A stretch of 52,855 bases of DNA from NCBI GenBank assembly GCA_904420095.1, contig CAJFUB010000033.1, forward strand, positions 1 to 52,855. Direction: 5' to 3'. Position 1 is the stretch's first letter, and each line of letters opens with the position of its first letter. Origin of the DNA: an uncultured Clostridia bacterium (GTDB lineage Bacteria; Bacillota; Clostridia; UBA1212; UBA1255). Of the stretch, positions 25,983 through 34,973 are shown in pieces. Below the pieces are notes generated by a model that saw nothing but the letters and a program-made list of their open reading frames with translations, ran no database searches and was not told where the DNA came from. A program made the position numbers and the translations under genes.

Positions 25983-26951
25983 TCACACATAAAATTCTGC
26001 AAACAGCGAATCCTGCGGGATTTCAAATGCATCCTTTCCAAGGAACGGCCGAAGCGCCTCCGGCGGAATGATCTCTTTCAGGCGCTTTTGGTCCTCCTCT
26101 GTGCAGGATTCCGCCATTTCCGTAATTTTCTTCTTGAGATATGCAATTTCATATTCATGCGAGGAATTGAAAAATACGTCTGTATAGGGAATCAGCGGTT
26201 CCATATAATTTTTTTCTCCGCGCCGGACGCCGCTCCACATGTCTATTGTTTTTCCGAGCGGAGACGCACGGTGCGCGCCGTCCCGGATCGCACGCCGCAT
26301 GAATCGGATCTGATGCGGCTCCACAAGATAAGCCTTTCCCTCGTATTCCGACACGTAACTGTCAAACGGACAAATATAAATTTTCAAACTCGTGCTGAAA
26401 TTCAGGCCCTCCGTCAAAACAGGATGAAAGGCGTGAATGCCCTCCACAATGATCATATCCTTGTTCGTGGATTCCACGACACGGCCGCTGTCGCTGCGTT
26501 TTCCGACGGTAAAATCAAATTTCGGCAGGCGGATGGAGCGTCCTTCCGTGTAATCCTTCATCTGACGGCGGAAATACTGTACGTCGATCGCTTCAATCGT
26601 TTCATAATCAAATTCCGTACTGCCCTTTGGCACAAGTCCCTTTTCAATCTGGATGCGATGCGTCGTCTCAATGTCATAATAATAATCGTCGAGCGAGATC
26701 ACGGTACAGTTGTAGCCGTCCTCGGAAAGATATTTCGCCAGAAGATTTGCGGTCGTCGTTTTGCCGGAAGAAGAGGGGCCGGTCACCATCAAAAGGTCCG
26801 TCAAAGATTCGCTGGCCGATTCGTCCTTCACGCGGATCAGCTTTAAAAGCGTCTCAAACTGCAAACGGATTTTCTCCTCGGAAATGCGGATCAGCTCTCC
26901 GAAGCGCCCGTCTTCAATATATCGGTTTATATTCTTGTAGTCATAAATCAT
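25983..26951 (-). CDS. Uridine kinase / phosphoribulokinase family nucleoside kinase
   Basis: 322 residues from the ATG at 26949-26951, which follows GGGGGA by 7 nt; a GTG 15 bp upstream lies inside that ribosome-binding site. The P-loop is GPSSSGKTT (58-66), followed by SLDDYYYD and FDFTVGKR, with IIVEGIHAFHP as the Walker B region. Many clostridial relatives are about 550 residues with an N-terminal TGS/ThrRS-like part; only the kinase half is present here, with its own start. The substrate is probably uridine, cytidine or another nucleoside; not proven. Confidence 0.82.
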   Translation of the reverse strand: MIYDYKNINRYIEDGRFGELIRISEEKIRLQFETLLKLIRVKDESASESLTDLLMVTGPSSSGKTTTANLLAKYLSEDGYNCTVISLDDYYYDIETTHRIQIEKGLVPKGSTEFDYETIEAIDVQYFRRQMKDYTEGRSIRLPKFDFTVGKRSDSGRVVESTNKDMIIVEGIHAFHPVLTEGLNFSTSLKIYICPFDSYVSEYEGKAYLVEPHQIRFMRRAIRDGAHRASPLGKTIDMWSGVRRGEKNYMEPLIPYTDVFFNSSHEYEIAYLKKKITEMAESCTEEDQKRLKEIIPPEALRPFLGKDAFEIPQDSLFAEFYV

Positions 26952-26995
26952 ACTGCTGTCCCCCACTGTGCCCTTTCACAAATCATTTATCTTTT

Positions 26996-27024
26996 ATTAT
27001 ACTACGAAAATCAGCTTTCAGCAA
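26996..27024 (-). promoter_or_regulatory. Promoter of the nucleoside kinase gene
   Basis: On the minus strand TTGCTG (27019-27024), 17-nt spacer, TATAAT (26996-27001). Confidence 0.55.
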
Positions 27025-27095
27025 ATCGCTGCGGCCGCGCGCAAAGCAAAAGGAAGGATTAAGAACAGTACTCTTCGTTCCCATATTTGCATATC

Positions 27096-27123
27096 TTGTT
27101 GTTTATCATGTTGACAACAACAA
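27096..27123. promoter_or_regulatory. Inverted repeat over the -35 box of nrdG, possible operator
   Basis: TTGTTGTT (27096-27103) and AACAACAA (27116-27123) form an inverted repeat with a 12-nt centre that contains most of the -35 box. It does not fit the NrdR consensus. Confidence 0.3.
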
Positions 27124-27139
27124 CATCTTGTGTTATAGT
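27111..27139 (+). promoter_or_regulatory. Strong promoter of the nrdG-nrdD-trxB-like operon
   Basis: TTGACA (27111-27116), exactly 17 nt, TATAGT (27134-27139) preceded by TGT, an extended -10. Confidence 0.75.
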
Positions 27140-27174
27140 GCTGTGGCAGACAGAAATTCGGAGGCGGTAACAGC

Positions 27175-27867
27175 TTGAACATAGCGGGAATACAAAAGCT
27201 TACCTTATTGGATTATCCGGGGTTTGTGGCCTGTACCGTCTTCACGGGCGGATGTAATTTCAGATGTCCCTTCTGCCATAACGCAGAGCTCGTCGTCTGC
27301 CGTCCGACACAGGCGCAGCTGACGGAGAAAAATTTCTGGGATTTTCTGGAAAGCCGGCGCGGGCTTCTGGACGGCGTCGTAATTTCCGGCGGAGAGCCGC
27401 TGCTTCAGGACGATCTGGCCTCGTTTCTGTACAAGATTAAGGAAAAGGGGCTGCGTGTGAAGCTCGACACGAACGGATCCCACCCCGAACGGATCCGCAT
27501 GCTGACGGAAAAGGGACTGCTCGACTGCATCGCGATGGACGTCAAGAACAGTCCGCAAAAATATGTCCGCACCGCCGGTACTGCAGTCGATTTGGAGGCC
27601 ATCGGCAGCAGCATCGCGCTGCTCTTAGAGGGAAAAATCCCTTACGAATTCCGCACTACCGCGGTAAGGGAGCTGCACGAGGCAGAGGATTTCACGGAAA
27701 TCGGAAAATGGATCCGAGGTGCGCGGCAGTATTACATCCAGTGCTTCCGTGATTCAGGGAATCTGCTCTCAGACGGCCTGAGCGAACCGTCCCGGGAGGC
27801 CCTGGACGCCTTTCTTGCCGCCGCAAGAGTATACGTTCCGCAGGCAGAGCTTCGCGGAGTATCATAG
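27175..27867 (+). CDS. nrdG: Anaerobic ribonucleotide reductase activating protein, NrdG2-like radical SAM
   Basis: 230 residues from a TTG at 27175, after GGAGG (27160-27164). The radical-SAM cluster motif is CNFRCPFC (Cys27, Cys31, Cys34), followed by ISGGEPLLQ and LDTNGSHP. This longer form (about 230 rather than 155 residues) is the one usually paired with non-formate-type NrdD. It uses a [4Fe-4S] cluster and SAM to make the glycyl radical on NrdD. It is first in the operon, 37 bp before nrdD. Confidence 0.92.
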   Translation: MNIAGIQKLTLLDYPGFVACTVFTGGCNFRCPFCHNAELVVCRPTQAQLTEKNFWDFLESRRGLLDGVVISGGEPLLQDDLASFLYKIKEKGLRVKLDTNGSHPERIRMLTEKGLLDCIAMDVKNSPQKYVRTAGTAVDLEAIGSSIALLLEGKIPYEFRTTAVRELHEAEDFTEIGKWIRGARQYYIQCFRDSGNLLSDGLSEPSREALDAFLAAARVYVPQAELRGVS

Positions 27868-27904
27868 AATTTTGATCCGCAGGATCGGCAAAGGAGAGAA
27901 TATC

Positions 27905-30256
27905 ATGTATCAGGTTCAAAAAAGAAACGGGAAAATAGTTGAATTTGACCTTACAAAAATTATCAATGCCATCAAGCTGGCTTTTGAAGCGCAGGAGAAG
28001 CAATACAACGATTCCGTCATCGATTTTCTGGCGCTGAAGGTGACGGCTGATTTCGAGCCGAAAATCAAGGACGGGAAAATCGGCGTGGAAGATATTCAGG
28101 ACAGCGTAGAAGCGGTGCTGGTGCAGGCCGGATATGCGGAGGTCGCCAAAGCCTATATTCTTTACCGCCGGCAGCGGGAAAAGCTCCGCAGCATGAAATC
28201 AACCATTTTGGATTACAAGGAAATCGTAGACAATTATGTAAAAGTCACCGATTGGCGCGTAAAAGAAAATTCCACTGTCACCTATTCCGTAGGCGGCCTG
28301 ATTCTTTCCAACTCCGGCGCGATCACGGCTAATTACTGGCTTTCCGAAATCTACGATGATGAAATTTCCAACGCACACCGCAACGCGGATATCCATATTC
28401 ACGATCTCTCGATGCTGACGGGCTACTGCGCGGGCTGGTCTCTGAAGCAGCTGATCAAAGAAGGTCTGGGCGGAATTCCGGGCAAAATCACCTCTGCGCC
28501 GGCGAAGCATCTTGCTACGCTCTGCAATCAGATGGTTAATTTTCTTGGTATCATGCAGAACGAATGGGCTGGCGCACAGGCGTTTTCTTCCTTTGACACT
28601 TATCTTGCGCCTTTCGTAAAGGCGGACAATCTGAGCTATGAGCAGGTAAAAAAATGCATTGAATCCTTTATCTATGGCGTCAATACTCCGTCCCGCTGGG
28701 GCACGCAGGCGCCGTTTTCCAATATCACGCTGGACTGGACGGTTCCGGACGATCTGGCCGAGCTGAACGCCATCGTCGGCGGACGCGAGATGCCTTTCAA
28801 ATATAAAGACTGCAAGAAAGAAATGGATATGGTGAACCGTGCGTTTATCGAGACGATGATCGAGGGAGACGCCGAGGGACGAGGCTTCCAGTATCCCATC
28901 CCGACGTATTCCATTACAAAAGATTTCGACTGGTCCGACACGGAAAACAACCGTCTGCTTTTCGAAATGACGTCGAAATACGGCACCCCGTATTTTTCAA
29001 ACTATATCAACAGCGATATGCAGCCGAGCGACGTTCGGAGCATGTGCTGCCGGCTGCGTCTGGATCTGCGGGAGCTCCGCAAAAAAACGGGCGGCTTTTT
29101 CGGAAGCGGAGAGAGCACAGGCTCCGTGGGCGTCGTCACGATCAACATGCCGCGCATCGCCTATCTTGCGAAAAACGAAAAAGAGTTTTACCGCCGGCTC
29201 GACCATCTCATGGATATTGCGGCGCGCTCTCTGAAAATCAAGCGGGAGATCATCACCAAATTGATGGAGGAAGGTCTTTATCCGTATACCAAACGGTATC
29301 TTGGCACGTTTGAAAACCATTTTTCCACCATCGGGCTCGTCGGAATGAACGAGGCCGGTCTGAATGCCGCCTGGCTCCGCAAGGATATGACGCATCCGGA
29401 AACGCAGAAATTTACGGCTGAGGTGCTGAATCATATGCGGGAACGCCTTTCCGACTATCAGGAGCAGTACGGAGATCTGTACAACCTCGAAGCGACGCCC
29501 GCGGAGTCCACCTCCTACCGTCTGGCTAAGCATGACGTCAGGCAATATCCGGATATTATTACGGCCTCCGAGGAGAAGGGCGTCCCTTATTATACAAACA
29601 GCTCTCATCTTCCCGTGGGATATACGGACGATCTGTTCTCCGCTCTGGACATCCAGGACGAGCTGCAGACGCTGTATACTTCCGGAACGGTTTTTCACGC
29701 ATTTCTCGGTGAAAAGCTCCCGGAATGGCATTCCGCGGCCAGACTCGTAAGGAAAATCGCCGAAAACTACAAGCTTCCCTACTACACGCTTTCCCCCACC
29801 TATTCGATTTGCAAGGACCACGGTTATCTTTCCGGAGAGCAGTACGAATGTCCCGTCTGCCACAGCAAAACCGAAGTATACAGCCGGATCACCGGATATT
29901 ATCGGCCCGTACAGAACTGGAACGACGGAAAAGCGCAGGAATTCAAGCAGCGCAAAGTCTATGACGCTGCCAGCTTTCTGGCCGGAAAACGGCAAGAAGC
30001 GCCGGAAGAAGCGCTGCCGCTTCTGTTCACGACGCAGAGATGTCCGAACTGCCGCGTCGCAAAAAGCCTGCTGGATCAATCCGGCATCGCTTATACCGTA
30101 ATCGATGCGGAAGCGCAGCCGGAGCTGGCCAGACAATATGGAATCACGCAGGCGCCGACGCTCGTTTATTCCGGAGAAGCCGGAACGGAAAAGGCCGCCG
30201 GCGTATCTCCCATCCGGCGTTACATTGATTCAAAGGAGGCTGCCGTACATGTATGA
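27905..30256 (+). CDS. nrdD: Class III anaerobic ribonucleoside-triphosphate reductase with C-terminal glutaredoxin-like domain
   Basis: 783 residues from the ATG at 27905 (after AAGGAGAG); a longer frame starts inside nrdG. In order: an ATP-cone (about 1-90, starting VQKRNGKIVEFD), the reductase barrel with Cys175 (GYCAGW) and the finger-loop SMCCRLRLD (Cys381, Cys382), a zinc-type region (ICKDHGYL, CPVCH), and the glycyl-radical site RITGYYRPVQNW (Gly664). An extra domain of about 75 residues follows (about 705-783) with the redox motif CPNC (Cys713, Cys716) and YGITQAPTLVY, i.e. a glutaredoxin/NrdH-like fold. It probably delivers electrons in cis, fed by the TrxR-like protein encoded next. 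Its 3' end overlaps that gene by 8 bp. Confidence 0.93.
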   Translation: MYQVQKRNGKIVEFDLTKIINAIKLAFEAQEKQYNDSVIDFLALKVTADFEPKIKDGKIGVEDIQDSVEAVLVQAGYAEVAKAYILYRRQREKLRSMKSTILDYKEIVDNYVKVTDWRVKENSTVTYSVGGLILSNSGAITANYWLSEIYDDEISNAHRNADIHIHDLSMLTGYCAGWSLKQLIKEGLGGIPGKITSAPAKHLATLCNQMVNFLGIMQNEWAGAQAFSSFDTYLAPFVKADNLSYEQVKKCIESFIYGVNTPSRWGTQAPFSNITLDWTVPDDLAELNAIVGGREMPFKYKDCKKEMDMVNRAFIETMIEGDAEGRGFQYPIPTYSITKDFDWSDTENNRLLFEMTSKYGTPYFSNYINSDMQPSDVRSMCCRLRLDLRELRKKTGGFFGSGESTGSVGVVTINMPRIAYLAKNEKEFYRRLDHLMDIAARSLKIKREIITKLMEEGLYPYTKRYLGTFENHFSTIGLVGMNEAGLNAAWLRKDMTHPETQKFTAEVLNHMRERLSDYQEQYGDLYNLEATPAESTSYRLAKHDVRQYPDIITASEEKGVPYYTNSSHLPVGYTDDLFSALDIQDELQTLYTSGTVFHAFLGEKLPEWHSAARLVRKIAENYKLPYYTLSPTYSICKDHGYLSGEQYECPVCHSKTEVYSRITGYYRPVQNWNDGKAQEFKQRKVYDAASFLAGKRQEAPEEALPLLFTTQRCPNCRVAKSLLDQSGIAYTVIDAEAQPELARQYGITQAPTLVYSGEAGTEKAAGVSPIRRYIDSKEAAVHV

Positions 30257-31157
30257 TACGGTGATTGTCGGCGCCGGTCCCGCGGGAATGACGGCCGCTT
30301 TGTATCTGCTGCGTCTGGGCAGACGCGTCCTCCTGCTGGAATCGGATTCCTTCGGCGGGCAGATCGCGTCGTCTCCGAGCGTGGCGAACTATCCCGGAAT
30401 CCCGAACATCGCCGGCCTTGACTTTGCGGACGCGCTTCTCTCCCAGGTCACGGAGCTCGGTGCGGACATCGACGTTACGTGCGTCACCGGACTGCGAAAG
30501 ATCGGCGGCGGATTTGAAGTGATTTGTGAGAACGGAGCTTTTTCGTGTAAAACGGTCATTTTGGCTACCGGTGTTCGCCACCGGACATTGGGCCTGCCGG
30601 AAGAGGATCGCTATATCGGACGCGGCATTTCTTTCTGCGCAATCTGCGACGGGCCTTTCTACAAAGGCAAAGCGGCCGCCGTCGTGGGAGGAGGGAATTC
30701 TGCGCTGCAGGAAGCGCTTTACCTTTCAGGAATTTGCGCCTCCGTCCGGCTGATTCACAGACGCGCCGCGTTTCGCGGCGAAGCGCGCCTACTTGCGGAG
30801 CTGCAGCAGAGGCCGAATGTCAGGCTTCTTACGAATACCGTTATTACCGCTTTTTCCGGCGAAGGTTGCCTGACCGCGCTTACGCTTCAAAATGTTCTCA
30901 CCGGAGACGTCTCGGAAATCGCGGCGGATGTTTTGTTTGAAGCGATCGGCCTCATTCCGGGGAGCGAATCGTTCCGGGATCTGGTTCAGATGGATGAAAA
31001 CGGCTATCTTTCCGCCGGAGAGGACTGCAGAACCTCCTGTCCCGGAATTTTTGCCGCAGGAGACTGCCGCACGAAAACGGTTCGCCAGCTGACGACCGCC
31101 GTTGCCGACGGTTCCGCTGCAGCGCTTGCGGCCGCATCATATCTGGAAGAAAATTAG
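30249..31157 (+). CDS. trxB: Thioredoxin-reductase-like FAD disulfide reductase
   Basis: 302 residues from the ATG at 30249, after AAAGGAGG; a longer frame lies inside nrdD. The FAD motif is VIVGAGPAGMTAALY (4-18), the redox pair is CAICDGPF, the NAD(P)H motif is VVGGGNSALQEA, and the second FAD motif is GIFAAGDCR. It overlaps nrdD by 8 bp and ends the operon. It is the obvious candidate to reduce the CPNC domain of NrdD; which nicotinamide or ferredoxin it uses is not known. Confidence 0.92.
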   Translation: MYDTVIVGAGPAGMTAALYLLRLGRRVLLLESDSFGGQIASSPSVANYPGIPNIAGLDFADALLSQVTELGADIDVTCVTGLRKIGGGFEVICENGAFSCKTVILATGVRHRTLGLPEEDRYIGRGISFCAICDGPFYKGKAAAVVGGGNSALQEALYLSGICASVRLIHRRAAFRGEARLLAELQQRPNVRLLTNTVITAFSGEGCLTALTLQNVLTGDVSEIAADVLFEAIGLIPGSESFRDLVQMDENGYLSAGEDCRTSCPGIFAAGDCRTKTVRQLTTAVADGSAAALAAASYLEEN

Positions 31158-31180
31158 CAAAAATGTGTTTATAAAGCGCA

Positions 31181-31229
31181 AACGGTGTGCAGGCAGCCAA
31201 ATGACCTTACACACCGTTCTTTATTTTTA
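31181..31229 (+). terminator. Terminator of the nrdG-nrdD-trxB-like operon
   Basis: AACGGTGTG (31181-31189) pairs with CACACCGTT (31210-31218), followed by CTTTATTTTTAG. It reaches the stop codon of the convergent gene at 31227. Confidence 0.75.
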
Positions 31230-31934
31230 GGATTTTGCGCGTAACGCCGATTTTTCCGCCTGCATTTCCGCGGTCGGATAAAGCTTTATGCGTTCGTTTT
31301 TTGTTTCGTAATGGATCAGCGGCGGGTGCTCCGGATGCAGATTATAAGTAATCCATGCGCCGTCATACGTACCGTTCTTCAATGAAAGCAATGCCTCCGC
31401 ACGCTCCTGCGCATTTGAGCAGGAGAATAAGTAGTAAACCGTCTCTCCTGCGCCGAGGCGGTTCCAGAACTCCCAATCGTAAATTTCCGCTGCCGTGGCA
31501 AACTTTCCCTCGGAGGAGCGCGCCGTAAGCAGATAAATTATGATTTCATAAACACCTCTTGTTTTTTCATAATATGCGTCTTCCGTATTCACTTTATTCT
31601 TTTGCGGCCTGACGACGGTTGTTTCCCGTTCTCCGAATCCGTACAGCGTGATCTCGTCCGCGTCCCGGTACAACTCCACTGAATATGCGATGGCAGCGCT
31701 CACCTCCTCATACGTAAGCCCCTCATATTCCTCGGAGGCCGCAAGGGAGGCGCGAATTTCCCGGAGTTCCGCCGGATCGATCGCGGCTGCGCAGATCGTT
31801 TCTGTTTCCGGATTCCGGCTTTTTTCCGTTTCCAAGGGAAGAGCTCCGGCAAACGCGGCAGCCGTTATGCCGAGCGTCAGCATGCTAAGCAGGCAGACGA
31901 AAGAAACAATAATTTTTTTTGTTTTTCCGGTCAT
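31227..31934 (-). CDS. Secreted protein of unknown function
   Basis: 235 residues from the ATG at 31932-31934, after AAGGAGG. The N-terminus (MTGKTKKIIVSF, hydrophobic to about residue 30, AFAGA) is a Sec signal peptide with no lipobox. The mature part is mixed alpha/beta with no cysteine pair pattern and no recognised motif; it has a long helix-rich acidic start (AELREIRASLAASEEYEG) and a Tyr-rich end (GAWITYNLHPEHPP). It converges on the nrd operon and is monocistronic, with its own promoter. I do not recognise the family. Confidence 0.75.
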   Translation of the reverse strand: MTGKTKKIIVSFVCLLSMLTLGITAAAFAGALPLETEKSRNPETETICAAAIDPAELREIRASLAASEEYEGLTYEEVSAAIAYSVELYRDADEITLYGFGERETTVVRPQKNKVNTEDAYYEKTRGVYEIIIYLLTARSSEGKFATAAEIYDWEFWNRLGAGETVYYLFSCSNAQERAEALLSLKNGTYDGAWITYNLHPEHPPLIHYETKNERIKLYPTAEMQAEKSALRAKS

Positions 31935-32052
31935 ATTTTTATTCCTCCTTACGCAAGCATTGTTGCTCGGCCAAACCCTGGCCGGGTTTATGCGATCATG
32001 CTCCGTCAGAATGCGGATTGTTTTCTAAGGATAAAGCCGTTATCTATGTTGC

Positions 32053-32081
32053 AGTATATCCTAATTCATTCAGATCTGCAA
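32053..32081 (-). promoter_or_regulatory. Promoter of the secreted-protein gene
   Basis: On the minus strand TTGCAG (32076-32081), 17-nt spacer, TATACT (32053-32058), giving a leader of about 110 nt with a small CGGCC/GGCCG hairpin (31968-31984). The rest of the gap from 31935 to 32282 holds only this promoter and the ppdK terminator; no gene was seen. Confidence 0.55.
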
Positions 32082-32181
32082 CTATAAAATCATAAACAAG
32101 GTTTATGCGGCAGAATTCTCCGCCGAAAAAATCAGTTCCCTGAAGCAGCACAAAGCTTTCCTATTCATCCCCATAACAAAA

Positions 32182-32225
32182 GGGACCACGCCCCACCCCT
32201 TTTGATGAACCGTGGTCCCCTTTTT
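32182..32225. terminator. Terminator after ppdK
   Basis: GGGACCACG (32182-32190) pairs with CGTGGTCCC (32211-32219). On the minus strand TTTTGTT follows; on the plus strand CTTTTTG, so it can work both ways. Confidence 0.8.
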
Positions 32226-32282
32226 GCGTTGTTTTTACAGTCTTTCGAATTCCTTAATCGATCCGATTCCCACTGCTGTTAC

Positions 32283-34919
32283 TCAGTTTCTCGGATTGCG
32301 GAGATTCGCCTGCGCCGCCGCAAGACGTGCAATCGGCACGCGGAACGGAGAGCAGGAAACATAGTTGAGGCCGATGTTATGGCAGAACTCAACGGTGGAC
32401 GGATCTCCGCCGTGTTCGCCGCAGATTCCGAGCTTGATGTCCGGACGCGTGGATCTTCCCAGATCCGCCGCAATTTTTACGAGCTTGCCGACACCTGTCT
32501 GATCCAGCTTTGCGAACGGATCGTTCTCGTAAATTTTCTTTTCGTAATACGCTCCGAGGAAGGCGCCCGCGTCATCGCGGCTGAAGCCGAACGTCATCTG
32601 CGTCAGGTCGTTCGTACCGAAGCTGAAGAATTCCGCTTCCTTCGCAATCTCATCGGCAGTCAGCGCGGCCCGCGGGATTTCGATCATCGTACCGACCTTA
32701 TAATGGAGATCGATCTTCTGATCGGCAATGATTTTATCCGCCGTAGACGTCACGATGCCTTTTACGTAAGCGAGCTCTTTGACCTCTCCGACGAGTGGGA
32801 TCATGATTTCCGGTATAATGTTCCACTCGGGATGGCGCTTCTGTACGTTGATAGCGGCTTCAATGACGGCCGTCGTCTGCATTTCTGCAATTTCCGGATA
32901 AGAAACGGCAAGGCGGCAGCCTCTGTGGCCCATCATCGGGTTAAATTCATGAAGGGAAGTAATAACGGCTTTCAGCTCCGAAACCTCAAGGCTCATTTCC
33001 GCAGCCAGCGCTACGATATCCTCTTCCGCCGTCGGCAGGAATTCATGCAGCGGAGGATCCAGGAAGCGGATCGTAACCGGTCTGCCCTCCATCGCCTCGT
33101 AAAGCGCCTCGAAATCGCCTCTCTGCATCGGGAGCAGCTTATTCAGCGCGGCTTTTCTCTGTTCCGTCGTTTTGGATACGATCATTTCCCGCATGGCGGC
33201 GATCCTGTCCGGATCGAAGAACATATGCTCCGTACGACAAAGACCAATTCCCTCGGCGCCGAACTTAAATGCCTGCTTCGCGTCCTTCGGCGTATCGGCG
33301 TTGGTCCGCACCTGCAATTTCCGGAAGCTGTCAGCCCAGCCCATGATCCGTCCAAAATCGCCGGAAATGGAGGCGTCGACCGTCGGAATGGCCTCTCCGT
33401 AGATTTTGCCGGTCGATCCGTCCAGAGAGATATAATCACCCTCATGGAACGTTTTTCCGCCGAGCGTAAAGACCTTTTTCTCCTCATCGATATTGATCGC
33501 GCCGCAGCCGGAAACGCAGCACGTTCCCATGCCTCTTGCAACAACGGCCGCGTGGCTCGTCATGCCGCCCCGTACGGTAAGAATTCCCTGCGCGTAATGC
33601 ATTCCCTCGATATCCTCCGGGGAAGTTTCAAGGCGAACAAGTACGACCTTCTCTTTTTTGTTGACCGCCCAGTCCGTCGCATCCTCCGCAGTAAACACAA
33701 CCTTGCCGCAGGCAGCTCCGGGAGATGCGGGAAGCGCTTCGCCGATCGGAACGGCCTTTTTCAGAGCCGAAGCCTCGAACTGCGGGTGCAGAAGCGCATC
33801 CAGCTGCTTGGGATCGATCATCAGCACCGCTTTTTCCGGTGTGATCATTCCCTCATCCACAAGATCGCACGCAATCTTCAGCGCGGCAGCCGCGGTTCTT
33901 TTACCGTTTCTCGTCTGCAGCATGTAAAGCTTGCCGTCTTCGATCGTAAATTCCATGTCCTGCATATCTTTATAGTGGTTTTCCAGCTTGTAAACGATAT
34001 CGTAAAACTGCTGATATACCGCTGGATTTTCCGCCTTGAGCTGGTCGATGGTCTGCGGCGTTCTCACGCCTGCCACGACGTCCTCGCCCTGCGCGTTCAT
34101 CAGATACTCGCCGTACAGCTTCTTTTCGCCCGTAGCAGGGTTTCTGGAAAATGCAACGCCCGTTCCCGACGTGTTGCCCATATTTCCGAATACCATCATC
34201 TGAACGTTTACGGCCGTGCCCCAGCTGGAAGGAATATCGTTCATCCGTCTGTAGTAAATCGCGCGGGGATTGTCCCACGAACGGAAAACGGCTTTGATCG
34301 CTCCCATGAGCTGTTTGATCGGATCACTGGGGAAATCCTCCCCGATTTTATCTTTATATTCCGCTTTAAAAAGCTGCGCAAGCTTCTTGAGGTCGTCCGC
34401 GTCAAGCTCCGTATCCAGCTTTACGCCTTTTTCTTCTTTCATTTCGTCGATGAGCTTTTCAAAATATTTCTTGCCAACCTCCATGACGACGTCGGAATAC
34501 ATCTGGATAAAGCGGCGGTAAGAGTCGTATGCGAAGCGCGGATTTCCCGTCTTCTTTGCAAAGCTCTCTACCACCTCATCGTTCAATCCAAGATTAAGGA
34601 TCGTATCCATCATGCCCGGCATGGAAGCGCGCGCGCCGGAACGGACGGAAACAAGAAGAGGATTTTCCAGATCGCCGAACTTTTTGCCGGAAAGCACTTC
34701 AAGTCCTTTGATATGCTCCATAACCTCCGCCATAATTTCATCGTTGATCGTTTCGCCGTCGGCATAATACTGCGTACAGGCTTCCGTGGTAATGGTAAAG
34801 CCCTGCGGAACGGGCATTCCAAGATTCGTCATTTCCGCAAGGTTGGCGCCTTTTCCGCCCAGCAGCTCTCGCATGCTGCCGTTACCTTCCTTGAAGTCGT
34901 AAACGTACTTCTTACTCAT
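32283..34919 (-). CDS. ppdK: Pyruvate, phosphate dikinase
   Basis: 878 residues, normal length. It interconverts pyruvate + ATP + phosphate and PEP + AMP + pyrophosphate, important in anaerobes for PPi-linked glycolysis. The N-terminal ATP-grasp part starts YVYDFKEGNG and has GGKGANLAEM; the swivelling domain carries the phospho-histidine in GGMTSHAAVVARGMG (about residue 454); the C-terminal PEP-binding barrel has EGIGLCRTEHMFF and CGEHGGDPSTV. It is the last gene of the yicC operon, 54 bp after glyS. Confidence 0.96.
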   Translation of the reverse strand: MSKKYVYDFKEGNGSMRELLGGKGANLAEMTNLGMPVPQGFTITTEACTQYYADGETINDEIMAEVMEHIKGLEVLSGKKFGDLENPLLVSVRSGARASMPGMMDTILNLGLNDEVVESFAKKTGNPRFAYDSYRRFIQMYSDVVMEVGKKYFEKLIDEMKEEKGVKLDTELDADDLKKLAQLFKAEYKDKIGEDFPSDPIKQLMGAIKAVFRSWDNPRAIYYRRMNDIPSSWGTAVNVQMMVFGNMGNTSGTGVAFSRNPATGEKKLYGEYLMNAQGEDVVAGVRTPQTIDQLKAENPAVYQQFYDIVYKLENHYKDMQDMEFTIEDGKLYMLQTRNGKRTAAAALKIACDLVDEGMITPEKAVLMIDPKQLDALLHPQFEASALKKAVPIGEALPASPGAACGKVVFTAEDATDWAVNKKEKVVLVRLETSPEDIEGMHYAQGILTVRGGMTSHAAVVARGMGTCCVSGCGAINIDEEKKVFTLGGKTFHEGDYISLDGSTGKIYGEAIPTVDASISGDFGRIMGWADSFRKLQVRTNADTPKDAKQAFKFGAEGIGLCRTEHMFFDPDRIAAMREMIVSKTTEQRKAALNKLLPMQRGDFEALYEAMEGRPVTIRFLDPPLHEFLPTAEEDIVALAAEMSLEVSELKAVITSLHEFNPMMGHRGCRLAVSYPEIAEMQTTAVIEAAINVQKRHPEWNIIPEIMIPLVGEVKELAYVKGIVTSTADKIIADQKIDLHYKVGTMIEIPRAALTADEIAKEAEFFSFGTNDLTQMTFGFSRDDAGAFLGAYYEKKIYENDPFAKLDQTGVGKLVKIAADLGRSTRPDIKLGICGEHGGDPSTVEFCHNIGLNYVSCSPFRVPIARLAAAQANLRNPRN

Positions 34920-34973
34920 TTTGTATAAACCTCCTAATTTTTATATGTCTCAGCAGGATGCACCTTGATCCGT

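Noticed and set aside
27060..27174. NrdR box upstream of nrdG
   Set aside because: The A/T-rich paired 16-bp NrdR boxes are not present; only an unrelated TTGTTGTT inverted repeat is seen.
32202..34928. A 908-codon open frame on the plus strand antisense to ppdK
   Set aside because: Its length comes from the codon use of ppdK on the other strand. The product has no family-like features, and the ppdK motifs are unmistakable.
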